NCBI GenBank assembly: GCA_050258555.1
Contig: JBLMZA010000057.1
Location: 1-35,427 of the forward strand
Direction: 5' to 3'
DNA: 35,427 nt
Source of the DNA: CAISDA01 sp050258555
GTDB taxonomy: Bacteria; Bacteroidota; Ignavibacteria; UBA10030; UBA8401
Every line of letters begins with the position of its first letter. Positions within the stretch are counted from its first letter, which is position 1. The position numbers and the translations under genes are program-made. Shown in pieces: positions 16,164 through 24,584 of this stretch. The notes under the pieces were generated by a model, which had not been told where the DNA came from, searched no databases, and saw nothing but the letters and a program-made list of their open reading frames with translations.

Positions 16164-18470
16164 TTAAAATTCATACTTCACGCCGAAGATCGGCAGCAGT
16201 CCCCACTGGAGGATCGGCTTTTCTTTCTGCTCCTGCGCGCTCCAGAAGTAGCCGGAGATATTCCGCTCGTTGTAGACATTCCAGATGCTGAAGTAGGCCA
16301 CGAGATTCGTGGACTCGAAATGCCAGCGGCGATCGACGCGCAGATTGAGGCAGTGATAGGCAGGCAGCCTCCGGCCGTTGATCTTCGATTCATCCAATAC
16401 TTCGCGCCCCAGGGCCGCTGACCTGTCCGCATCAAACGGCGTGAAGGGCACGCCGCCTGCGGCGATCCAGCGCCCGCTGAATTCCCAGGCACCGTCGGGC
16501 CTGTAGCCTCCTTCGGCGCTCACGAGCCAGCGGTTGTCGAACGCTCGGCTGCGCCACACGCCCAGGCCGTCCCGGTACCGCGAACGGAAGACGGATGCGC
16601 CGGCAAGTCCGTAGAGTTTTTCACTCAGCTTCTTCTGCACAAGCACTTCGATGCCTTCGCTCGATGCCCGGCCCTTGTCTTGCAGCGCGCCGTGCGCAAA
16701 GAAAAAGCCGTACCGGTAGAAGAGCTCGTCCACAAGAAAGAGGGATTGCTGCGCCGGGTCGATCGGGAACGACTGATAGCGCTTGCTGTAGCATTCGATG
16801 CCGAGCTTCGTATCGTCCGAAAGCAGATAGTCGAGTCCCGCAATCAATTGCAGCGCTTCGGGATTTTTCATCTGCGTATTTGCCTCATGCTGAGACAAGA
16901 GCAGCATGGGCAGCGTCTGATAATACATTCCCGCAGACGCCTTGAATGTGAGCCGGTTTCCGATCTCATAAGAGGAATTGATCCGCGGCGCCACGGTCGT
17001 CGATCGATTCGAGGAAAAGTGATCGAGCCGGATGCCGGCCGTCACGCTCCACTCAGGCAGCGGATGCACGGTGTATGTGAGATAACTGCCGAGCTTCCAT
17101 CCTTCCAGCGCGCGGTCAAAAAGAAATGCCGGGCTCGTCTGCCCGAGCGCATCGGTGTAGGCGTCATAGAAATTATCATAGTCGCTTGAGAGGCGCTGCG
17201 CCTGAATGCCGATTTCGAGGGAGTGCACGGCATCGATCCTGTAATGCAGCGACGAGGCAAATGTCAGCGTCCCTTCCTGCGAACGGTTGCGCACAAGATG
17301 GCTGCCGCTCCCGGTTTCGAAAAATTCTTCGCTGAAATCGGAGCGCGTATAGGAAAGTGCGGAGAGTGAAAACACGTTCGGGCTCCAAAGCGCGCGCCAG
17401 GTGAGTCCGGCCGTATTGAGATAAATATCCTGCGTGCCGTAATAGACCATGTCGTTTTCGATCGCCGTCTTCCTGTCCGGATCGTTGTGGTCGTCCGAAA
17501 AAATGTCGAGCAGCGTGAGCGTGTGGCCGGGCGCGAGTTCGATCACCGCCTTGGCCACGCAATCGCCGTAGCTTGGAGCGACGGAGGTGCCGATATCGAT
17601 CGCCTTCACGAGCAGATCAAGATAGCTGCGGCGCACCGAGACGAGATACGATGATTTGCCGTCCTGTGAAAGCGGACCCTCTGTCATGCCGCCGAAGCCG
17701 GCGAAATTCAGATCGAGCTGCGATTGGCGTCCCGATGTGCTGCCGCTTCGAAGCCGCAGATCCATGACGGAGGAAAGCCTGTCCCCCCAGGCGGCGGAAA
17801 ATCCGCCGGCCGAGAACGTGACATCCTCCAAAAGCGCCGCATCGATGATGCCGATGGGGCCGCCCGTGGCGCCCTGCGTGGGAAAATGATTGATATTGGG
17901 AATCTCGATCCCGTCGACGAAGAAGGCGTTTTCCAGCGGACTTCCGCCGCGCACGATCAGGCTGTTGGACTGGTCGTTCACCTTGGCCAGGCTCGGCAGC
18001 CCGAGGATGATGCGGCTGACGTCTCCGGCCGAACCCGGCGCGCGCCGCACCTCTTCGGAGGCGAAGCGGATGGCGCTCACCGGCTCATCGGCGCCTGCGG
18101 TGAAGTATCCCGCCGTGACGACGACTTCCTTTTCCTCAAGCGGCGATTCTGCAAGCGCAATCGTGAGCTGCGTGCTGCGCCCGGCGCCGACGATCACATC
18201 GGCTTTCATCGTGTTCCGATATCCCAGAAGCGACGCCTGGATGGTGTAACTTCCCGCAGGCACATCCTTCAGGAGAAACCGGCCCGCGCTGTCCGTCATC
18301 GCGCCGCGGAGCGTGGCGCCCAGACGGAGGTTCGCCCCGGGAAGCGGCCGGGATGTTTCCTGGTCATATACGCGGCCTTCGATCGTGCCCGGCAGCGACA
18401 CCTGTGCAGGAACCGGGAGTGTCGAGAGCAGGATTAGAAAAACAACTGCGAAACAATAGAGCCTCTTCAT
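16164..18470 (-). CDS. TonB-dependent outer-membrane receptor with carboxypeptidase-regulatory-like domain
   Basis: This 768-residue protein has a signal peptide (about 1-23). A CarboxypepD-reg-like beta-sandwich follows at about 29-107 (IEGRVYDQETSRPLPGANLRL). A TonB-box-like segment (KEVVVTAG, about 114-121), a plug domain (to about 240, including LIVRGGSPLENAFFVDGIEIPN) and a 22-strand-type barrel ending in Phe768 complete it. It is a ligand-gated importer of the SusC-like or siderophore type, but at this size no substrate is implied. The start at 18470 is supported by AGAGG nine bases upstream; an ATG six bases earlier is too close to it. No SusD-like lipoprotein is adjacent. The AraC regulator lies 188 bases upstream. 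Confidence 0.92.
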   Translation of the reverse strand: MKRLYCFAVVFLILLSTLPVPAQVSLPGTIEGRVYDQETSRPLPGANLRLGATLRGAMTDSAGRFLLKDVPAGSYTIQASLLGYRNTMKADVIVGAGRSTQLTIALAESPLEEKEVVVTAGYFTAGADEPVSAIRFASEEVRRAPGSAGDVSRIILGLPSLAKVNDQSNSLIVRGGSPLENAFFVDGIEIPNINHFPTQGATGGPIGIIDAALLEDVTFSAGGFSAAWGDRLSSVMDLRLRSGSTSGRQSQLDLNFAGFGGMTEGPLSQDGKSSYLVSVRRSYLDLLVKAIDIGTSVAPSYGDCVAKAVIELAPGHTLTLLDIFSDDHNDPDRKTAIENDMVYYGTQDIYLNTAGLTWRALWSPNVFSLSALSYTRSDFSEEFFETGSGSHLVRNRSQEGTLTFASSLHYRIDAVHSLEIGIQAQRLSSDYDNFYDAYTDALGQTSPAFLFDRALEGWKLGSYLTYTVHPLPEWSVTAGIRLDHFSSNRSTTVAPRINSSYEIGNRLTFKASAGMYYQTLPMLLLSQHEANTQMKNPEALQLIAGLDYLLSDDTKLGIECYSKRYQSFPIDPAQQSLFLVDELFYRYGFFFAHGALQDKGRASSEGIEVLVQKKLSEKLYGLAGASVFRSRYRDGLGVWRSRAFDNRWLVSAEGGYRPDGAWEFSGRWIAAGGVPFTPFDADRSAALGREVLDESKINGRRLPAYHCLNLRVDRRWHFESTNLVAYFSIWNVYNERNISGYFWSAQEQKEKPILQWGLLPIFGVKYEF

Positions 18471-18540
18471 GCGCATAATCCTCTTTGTCCTTGGTGATGG
18501 CGCAGTCGCGGACCGCGGCCGAAAAAAAATGATGATGGCA

Positions 18541-18548
18541 CAAAGATA
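18541..18548 (-). promoter_or_regulatory. Bacteroidota-type -7 element upstream of the TonB receptor
   Basis: The minus strand reads TATCTTTG, an exact match to the Bacteroidota -7 consensus TAnnTTTG, about 70 bases before the receptor start. No clear TTTG -33 element lies at the usual distance, so this is a partial match. Confidence 0.35.
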
Positions 18549-18658
18549 CATCATGCATGAGGCGGAATCGTCTTTGCCCACCGGTCTGAACCCGGAAAAG
18601 AGGTTCAATCCCAGCGCGTTGAACGTTCGGTCATGCGGGAAGGGCGGGAAAAGCGGGA

Positions 18659-19795
18659 TCAGGCGGAGGCGCCGAGGGCTTTTTTGCGGAATGCGGAGGG
18701 CGTCTCGCCCGTCATCTGTTTGAAGACGGTGTTGAAGCTCGCCTTCGAATTGAATCCGGCTTCGAAGGCGATCGCAAGGATCTTCATGCGCTGCTGCGCC
18801 GGGTCAGAAAGCGCCTGCTTCACATCCCTGATGCGGTATTCGTTGACGAGGTCGTAGAAGCTTTTGCCCATGTGCGCATTGATGACTTCGGAGCAGTTGT
18901 GCGGAGAGATGCCCGCAAGCTCTGCAAGCTGCGAGAGCGTGAGCTCGCTCTGGCGGTAGGGCCGTTCGCGCTCCATCACATCGGTGATGCGTGTGCTGTA
19001 GAGTTCCGCCGTCTCGCCGGCCAGTCCCGAGCGTTCGTACCGGGCGCTCTCTTCGGGATGAACGGCTTCTGAGGCCGACTCGAGCACTTCCGATTTCAGC
19101 ATGCCCAGGTATCCGAGCAGAAACAGATAGACCGCCAGCAGGATCGAGGAGATCATGAAGCTCGAAAGATTGATGTGGAGCGAAAGGAATGTCTGCTCGA
19201 TGAGGAAGGACGAAAAGGCCGCGGCCGCAAGGAGTGTGATATTGCGCAGCCAGCGCAGGCGCTTTGTTTCGATATTCGAATACACGTCGCGCAGCGCCCG
19301 CTCGTAGCGAGCGATGCGCCGCAGCACGACGGTCACATACGAGAGCCCCTGCACAATGATCGCCCAGTTGAAGAACAGGAAAAACGCGGGATATTCTTCC
19401 ATCGACCGGTGTTCGAAAAAGAAGTTCGCGCCCGATGATGATGCCGAGAGCGAGGCCATGCCGGCTGCAAGAAACAGGATGAAGGGAATGAAGTGCAGCG
19501 CATCGGCGATGCGAAACCGGAGCGTCCGATCGGTCACGAATTTCGCATAGAGATAATGCAGCGGCGTCACGGCAAGAGAGAGCGAAAGCATCACCGGGAA
19601 CAGCAGAGGCAGCGTGCCGTAGAGTCCCAGATCGTCGCACACCATATGCACCAGAATGGCGCTCAGCGTGAACATCATGAGCGCCAGAAAGCGGTTCGCA
19701 TAGAGCGCCGCGTGCTTCTGAAGAATGATCACGCCGATCAGCGCCCCTTGTGCGGCGCCGATCAGCATGATGACATTTGCCAAAGGAATCGTCAC
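18659..19795 (-). CDS. Membrane-anchored AraC-family transcriptional regulator
   Basis: This 378-residue protein has an N-terminal half of about seven hydrophobic segments (about 5-245). A C-terminal AraC-type double helix-turn-helix follows at about 275-372, with LSQLAELAGISPHNCSEVIN and ILAIAFEAGFNSKASFNTVFK. This is the known membrane-bound AraC layout of Bacteroidota, thought to sense a signal at or through the membrane. The GTG start overlaps the GH97 stop by four bases (GTGA), so the two are translationally coupled. The TonB receptor gene lies downstream with its own candidate promoter and is a plausible target. Nothing in the sequence identifies the ligand. Confidence 0.88.
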   Translation of the reverse strand: MTIPLANVIMLIGAAQGALIGVIILQKHAALYANRFLALMMFTLSAILVHMVCDDLGLYGTLPLLFPVMLSLSLAVTPLHYLYAKFVTDRTLRFRIADALHFIPFILFLAAGMASLSASSSGANFFFEHRSMEEYPAFFLFFNWAIIVQGLSYVTVVLRRIARYERALRDVYSNIETKRLRWLRNITLLAAAAFSSFLIEQTFLSLHINLSSFMISSILLAVYLFLLGYLGMLKSEVLESASEAVHPEESARYERSGLAGETAELYSTRITDVMERERPYRQSELTLSQLAELAGISPHNCSEVINAHMGKSFYDLVNEYRIRDVKQALSDPAQQRMKILAIAFEAGFNSKASFNTVFKQMTGETPSAFRKKALGASA

Positions 19796-21954
19796 GGTGC
19801 GTAGGATCCGTAGGCTTTGAGCGTTTTCACTTCGTCGGACGTGGCCAGGCGGATGGAAACGGCCGCTCCGCCTCCGGGCGCAAGCATCAGCCCAAGGGCG
19901 GTCTTCGCATCGACAAGGACGCGGGTGACCGTATAGGCCATGGGATTCTTCCGCCAGTCGGCGCCTGCCGCATCGGCATAGATCGTCGCCGCATATGTGC
20001 GCGAGGGCTCAAGGAACGAGAGTTCCACGCGCGATTTCCTTGCATGCTCATCGGTGATCGCCCCGATGAACCATTCGTCGTCCCGGTGCTTGGCCTTGCG
20101 CGCAATCGTGAGGTAATCGCCCGGCTCGGCCTCGATGATCTTCGTATCGTCCCAATCCACGGCGACATCCTTGATGAACTGGAATGCGTCCATGAAGCGC
20201 TCGTAGTTCTCGGGCAGATCGGCCGCCATCTGCAGCGGGCTGTACATCGTGACATAGAGCGCAAGCTGCTTCACAAGCGTCGTATGCACCTGCTCCTTCT
20301 TCTGCGGATCGTAATAATTCATCTTGATCTGGAAGATGCCCGGCGTATAGTCCATCGGACCGCCGAGAAGCCGCGTGAACGGAAGGATCGTTTCGTGATC
20401 GGGAGGGTTCCCGGAGCTCCATGCGTTATACTCGTTGCCGCGCGCCGCCTCGCAGGCAAGCCAGTTCGGATACGTGCGCTGGAGGCCCGTCGGACGCACC
20501 GGCTCATGGGCATCGAGCATGATCTTGTATTCGGCCGTCTTTTCGGCCACGCGGATGTAATGGTTGACCATCCATTGTCCGTCGTGGAATTCGCCGCGCG
20601 GAATGATGCGTCCCACATAGCCGGTCTTCACGGCATCGTAGCCGTGCGCCTTCATGAAGCGGTAGGCGCTGTCGAGCCTGCGCTCGTAGTTGGTGGCCGA
20701 AGCCGACGTCTCGTGATGCATCACGAGCTTCACGCCTTTTTCGGCCGCATACTTCTGCAGCGCGTCCACATCGAAATCGGGATAAGCCGTCACAAAATCG
20801 AACACGTTCTCCTTCCAGTGTCCGTACCAGTCCTCCCACCCCACATTCCATCCTTCCACGAGCACGGCATCGATGCCATGACGCGCGGCAAAATCGATGT
20901 AGACTTTCGTGCGTTCCGTCGTGGCGCCGTGACGGCCGTTGGGCCTGAGCGACTTCCAATCCGTCACGCCGATCTGCACGTTGCCCGTATCGGCGTAGTT
21001 CCAGGAGGATTTTCCGACATGCAATTCCCACCACAGGCCGAGCATCTTCTGCGGCTTAATCCACGACACATCCTGAAGCTTCGAGGGCTCGTTGAGATTG
21101 AGGATCATCTTCGATTCCAGAATCTCCGCCGCCTTGTCTGTGGCCATGATCGTGCGCCAGGGCGTCCGGGCGGGCGTCTGCAAATAAGCCTTGTTGCCGA
21201 CCGCATCGGGCGCAAGGGCCGATGTGAGCGTGAAGGTTTTCTTGTTGAGTTCGACGCACATGGCCGGATAATTCACGAGCGCCGCTTCGAAGATATTGAT
21301 ATAGAGTCCCTCTTTGGATTTCATCATGAGCGGTGTCTGCGCGAAATTCTTTCCGATCACGTTTCGCGTGGCGATCGCCGTTTCGCGCATGCCTTCCGAC
21401 GCATTCACGTCGGAAAGCGGCGTTTCATGATACTCGTACTCGTTCGTATCGAAATCGCCCGGAATCCAGAACGCCTTGTGGTTGCCCGTCAGGCAAAACT
21501 CGGTCCGCTCATTGGCCACGGTGAAGTATGTGAGATCCGGCTGAACGGGAAACTCGTAGCGGAAACCCAGGCCTTCATCGAAGAGGCGGAATGTGAGGAC
21601 CATCGTGCGGAGCTTTTCCTTCTTCTGCTGCAAGGTCACGCGCAGCTCGTGATAGCGGCTGCGGATCGTTTTGACTTCGCCCCAGACGGGATCCCAGGAC
21701 TCGTCGACCGTTGATGATTCGACTTTTGCGACGGTGAATCCGGAAAGGAATGACGGCTCATTTTTGAGTTCGATGCCGAGCCGGGACGGAAGTATGACCG
21801 GGCGAGCGCCGCGGTCGAGCCGGTAGACGGGCGTACCGTCCTTGGCCACCGAAAAGGAAAGCGTCAGCGTCCGGCCGGGAGACGAGATCGTCTGTGACCG
21901 GAGTGAGACCGATGCAAGCATGGAGCACAGCAGCAGAGCAAACAATTTTTTCAT
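19792..21954 (-). CDS. GH97 alpha-glucosidase, SusB-like
   Basis: This 720-residue secreted or periplasmic enzyme has a signal peptide (about 1-21). An N-terminal beta-sandwich lies at about 22-290, then a TIM barrel (about 300-590) and a C-terminal beta-domain. Key glutamates are Glu415 (MHHETSAS), Glu484 (DAHEPVRPTG), Glu502 and Glu508 (CEAARGNEYN). Their spacing (69, 18 and 24) exactly equals that of SusB Glu439, Glu508, Glu526 and Glu532 as recalled from the published structure. That pattern marks the inverting, calcium-dependent alpha-glucoside hydrolases rather than the retaining galactosidase branch. Calcium binding and inverting chemistry are therefore inferred. The stop overlaps the AraC start. 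It lies 30 bases downstream of the REC-kinase gene, so the three genes are probably co-transcribed. The substrate is likely malto-oligosaccharides or a related alpha-glucan. Confidence 0.92.
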   Translation of the reverse strand: MKKLFALLLCSMLASVSLRSQTISSPGRTLTLSFSVAKDGTPVYRLDRGARPVILPSRLGIELKNEPSFLSGFTVAKVESSTVDESWDPVWGEVKTIRSRYHELRVTLQQKKEKLRTMVLTFRLFDEGLGFRYEFPVQPDLTYFTVANERTEFCLTGNHKAFWIPGDFDTNEYEYHETPLSDVNASEGMRETAIATRNVIGKNFAQTPLMMKSKEGLYINIFEAALVNYPAMCVELNKKTFTLTSALAPDAVGNKAYLQTPARTPWRTIMATDKAAEILESKMILNLNEPSKLQDVSWIKPQKMLGLWWELHVGKSSWNYADTGNVQIGVTDWKSLRPNGRHGATTERTKVYIDFAARHGIDAVLVEGWNVGWEDWYGHWKENVFDFVTAYPDFDVDALQKYAAEKGVKLVMHHETSASATNYERRLDSAYRFMKAHGYDAVKTGYVGRIIPRGEFHDGQWMVNHYIRVAEKTAEYKIMLDAHEPVRPTGLQRTYPNWLACEAARGNEYNAWSSGNPPDHETILPFTRLLGGPMDYTPGIFQIKMNYYDPQKKEQVHTTLVKQLALYVTMYSPLQMAADLPENYERFMDAFQFIKDVAVDWDDTKIIEAEPGDYLTIARKAKHRDDEWFIGAITDEHARKSRVELSFLEPSRTYAATIYADAAGADWRKNPMAYTVTRVLVDAKTALGLMLAPGGGAAVSIRLATSDEVKTLKAYGSYAP

Positions 21955-21984
21955 GTGTCGTCGATGATTGTTGGTGAATAGCGG

Positions 21985-23106
21985 TTATCTGGGTACTGCA
22001 GGAAGCCTGAGCGTGACGGCGCAGCCCGATCCGGGCGCGCTTTCAATCGTGAGGCTGCCGCCGTGAAGCTCGGCCAGCGCGCGAGAGACCGCAAGACCGA
22101 GACCCGCGCCCTGCTGTTCGTACTGCCGGCGTTCGAACTGCATATAGGCCGATACTTTTGCAATCTGCTCTTCGGTCATGCCTCGGCCCCGGTCGCGGAT
22201 CGTGATGCAGAGCTCATCGGGAGTTTCTTCGGCGCTCACGGAAACTTCGGTGCCCGAATCCGAGAACTTGAAGGCGTTGTCGATCAGTTCCTCGAAAATC
22301 TTCGCGAGGTACTCGCGCGAGATCTGCGCGGAACCGGCCGGCAGCCGGACATCGAGCGACGCACGGCGCTCATGCGCCGCATACTTTCCATTGATCATTG
22401 CCGCAAAGACCTCATGCACCGGCGGAGAAATCTGCCGGCGCATCATCCCGATGGTCGATTCATCATGCATCCAGAACTGGACCTGCGAAAAGAGATTGAA
22501 GTTCTCCAGGAGCCGATAGAGCCGCTGCCCCGATTCGAGGATGAGTCCGGCATATTCCCTGATCTCGTCCGATGCAAAATCCTGGGGATCCTGCAGCAGT
22601 TCCGCAATGCCGATGATGGCGTTAAGCGGCGTATGAATCTCGTGCGGCAGAAAAAGTCCGAGGCTGTTTTTCACCTCCTCGTTCTGCGATGCGTAATACA
22701 TCTGCAGACGCCGGTCCTTGGCCAGGCGCGTGCGGACGGCTTCAAGCAGTTCGTTGACGGTAAAGGGTTTCGTCAGATAGTCGTCGGCGCCCTGCAGCAT
22801 GCCGAGTCGGACATCGCGCATGTCGTTGCGCCCGGTCAAAAAGATCAGGGGGATCTTCGCAAGATCCGGAATGTCCTTCATGGCCGAGAGCATCTCGAGT
22901 CCGTCCATATTCGGCATGATGATGTCGCAGAGGATCAGATCGGGCCGGTGCTTCTGTGCCGCCTCCAGTCCCTCGGCTCCGTCCGAGGCCTCGAGCACGT
23001 CGTATCCGGCATCGGAGAGCATCATTTTCAGTGTATCGCGGTATTCCTCGCTGTCTTCGATCACGAGAATGCGCGCAGGCGTGTGCGGCTGCAGATCATG
23101 ATTCAT
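21985..23106 (-). CDS. Soluble REC-histidine kinase (response regulator fused to kinase)
   Basis: This 373-residue protein starts with a receiver domain (about 12-125; phospho-acceptor Asp61 in LILCDIIMPNMDG, Lys113 in YLTKPF). A dimerisation helix with phosphate-acceptor His155 (PHEIHTPLNAI) follows. The ATPase domain has the N-box Asn278 (EELIDNAFKF), DRGRG at 305-309 and GAGLGLA at 333-339. It has no membrane segment, so its input is another protein or its own receiver. A strong GGAGGAG (23113-23120) supports the start. It is the first gene after the terminator following tolC, 113 bases downstream, and runs into the GH97 gene 30 bases later. Its partner regulator is not obvious. It may instead act in a phosphorelay with the NarL-type regulator at 9562-10218, which is speculative. 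Confidence 0.9.
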   Translation of the reverse strand: MNHDLQPHTPARILVIEDSEEYRDTLKMMLSDAGYDVLEASDGAEGLEAAQKHRPDLILCDIIMPNMDGLEMLSAMKDIPDLAKIPLIFLTGRNDMRDVRLGMLQGADDYLTKPFTVNELLEAVRTRLAKDRRLQMYYASQNEEVKNSLGLFLPHEIHTPLNAIIGIAELLQDPQDFASDEIREYAGLILESGQRLYRLLENFNLFSQVQFWMHDESTIGMMRRQISPPVHEVFAAMINGKYAAHERRASLDVRLPAGSAQISREYLAKIFEELIDNAFKFSDSGTEVSVSAEETPDELCITIRDRGRGMTEEQIAKVSAYMQFERRQYEQQGAGLGLAVSRALAELHGGSLTIESAPGSGCAVTLRLPAVPR

Positions 23107-23154
23107 GGAATCGCTCCTCCGGCGTTGATTTCGGGATGTTACTGAAGAAGATAC

Positions 23155-23192
23155 AAAAAACCCGATAAAATTCCTGCCGGAAATTTATCGGG
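23155..23192 (-). terminator. Intrinsic terminator of the efflux operon
   Basis: On the minus strand, a stem of CCCGATAAA paired with TTTATCGGG (23192-23184 with 23169-23161) is perfect over nine base pairs. It continues after one A:A mismatch with four more pairs (TTCC/GGAA) around a TGCC loop, and is followed directly by six T residues (23160-23155). It lies just after tolC (stop at 23220) and separates the efflux operon from the kinase-GH97 group. Confidence 0.88.
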
Positions 23193-23219
23193 TCCTGTAT
23201 TTGCAAAAGCCGTCTTCGC

Positions 23220-24530
23220 TTAATACCTCTTCCCCAGCGCCCGCTCCAGTTCGATCGTGCTGACGACGGCGCGGTAGAGCGCCTGGATCTGCGCATGGCG
23301 CGCCACGGTCTCGGCCGTTTCGGCATCGAGCAGATCGAGATTCGTGACCGATCCCGTCTCGTAGCGCGTGCGGGCGATAGAGGCCGCTTCGTGCGCCTGT
23401 GTGAGCTGGATGTCGGAAATCTTCACTTTTTCACGAGCCGCGCGCACATCGGCCAGCGCCGATTCGACATCGGAACGGATCTGGCGTTCCACGTCGCTTC
23501 TGTGCGCCTGCTCGGACACGAGGGCGGCTTCGGCTTCTTCTTCCAGAAGCCTGGTGCGCCCGCCGTCATAGACGGGCACTTCCACTTTCAGCACGGCCGC
23601 CCAGTTGCCCCGGAGCACATCGAAATTCGGTTCGAATCCGTTTTTGAATCCGTACTGCACGGCCGCCTTCACGGCCGGCACGCTCAAGAGCTGCGCGGCG
23701 CGTTTCTGGCGCATGGCCGTTTCTTCGGCATCGCGCACGAGCAATGATTCGGGCCTGCGGGCAAGCGCCGAATCGGCCGAGCCTGTTTCGGGCTCCGGCA
23801 TCGGGGACTCGGCAAACGTTCCGCGCACCGCCACCGGTGATCCCGCCGCGAGTCCCAGAAGCCGCCGGAATTCCGCCTTCTGTCGCTCGAGCGTCGAAAG
23901 AAGGTCGATCTTCTGGTTTTCCGCCCCGGCAATCCTGACCTGCGTGGTCAGCACGTCGAACTGCGTGGCCGTGCCGTTGGCCAGGCGCTTTTTGACCGCG
24001 CGCTCGTGCTCGTGCAATGCCGCGATCTGTTCATCCTGCACGGGAATTGACTGCTGCAGAAACAGGATCGCATAAAACACGCGCTGCGTCTGAACGGCCA
24101 CCGCGTTTCTGGCGAGCGCGAGCTGATCGGCGGAGCTTTGCACGCGCGAGCGGCTCACATCGACGGCCGCATCGGTTTTTCCGAAATCATACACGGTGGC
24201 GCGCGCCGTGATATGGGCGTCGTAATTATTATTGGGAAAGAGCTTCATGCCGCCCAGTCCCGGAATCGAAAGTTCGGAGACCGGATCGAGCCGTGTGTAG
24301 CCCGCCTCGGCCGTGACTTCCGGCTTTGCGGCGAGTCCCGCCTGCGCGGTGCGCGTCTGTGAGACGAGGATCTGCGCGCGCGCCTGCTCAAGGGACGGCT
24401 GCTGTGAGAGCGCGCGGCTCAAGGCGTCTTCGATACTCAGACTGTCGGCCGGCTGTCCCTGCTGCGCCGCGAGCATGCCGGAAGCAAGCAGCGAGAGGAT
24501 GAAGAGCGTGATGATGCGATGATGATTCAT
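23220..24530 (-). CDS. TolC-family outer-membrane efflux channel
   Basis: This 436-residue protein has a signal peptide (about 1-23, ending LAAQQGQ), then two repeats of the OEP/TolC helical barrel pattern with long amphipathic coiled helices. A typical feature is VYDGGRTRLLEEEAEAAL near 320. Near the C-terminus TRYETGSVTNLDLLDAET is the repeated turn motif of the family. It is the last gene of the tetR-hlyD-emrB run, 55 bases after the transporter stop, and the outer-membrane exit duct of that tripartite pump. ATG at 24530 is preferred over a GTG two codons earlier; no clear ribosome-binding site was seen. Confidence 0.93.
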   Translation of the reverse strand: MNHHRIITLFILSLLASGMLAAQQGQPADSLSIEDALSRALSQQPSLEQARAQILVSQTRTAQAGLAAKPEVTAEAGYTRLDPVSELSIPGLGGMKLFPNNNYDAHITARATVYDFGKTDAAVDVSRSRVQSSADQLALARNAVAVQTQRVFYAILFLQQSIPVQDEQIAALHEHERAVKKRLANGTATQFDVLTTQVRIAGAENQKIDLLSTLERQKAEFRRLLGLAAGSPVAVRGTFAESPMPEPETGSADSALARRPESLLVRDAEETAMRQKRAAQLLSVPAVKAAVQYGFKNGFEPNFDVLRGNWAAVLKVEVPVYDGGRTRLLEEEAEAALVSEQAHRSDVERQIRSDVESALADVRAAREKVKISDIQLTQAHEAASIARTRYETGSVTNLDLLDAETAETVARHAQIQALYRAVVSTIELERALGKRY

Positions 24531-24584
24531 GGTCACAAAGTTCTGAAAAAAAGTGAGTAGTGCGGAATGCCGCGCCCACGCGCG

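Noticed and set aside
19777..21714. Long open frame on the plus strand opposite the GH97 gene (645 codons)
   Set aside because: Antisense shadow of a clear GH97 enzyme; no start signal or domain.
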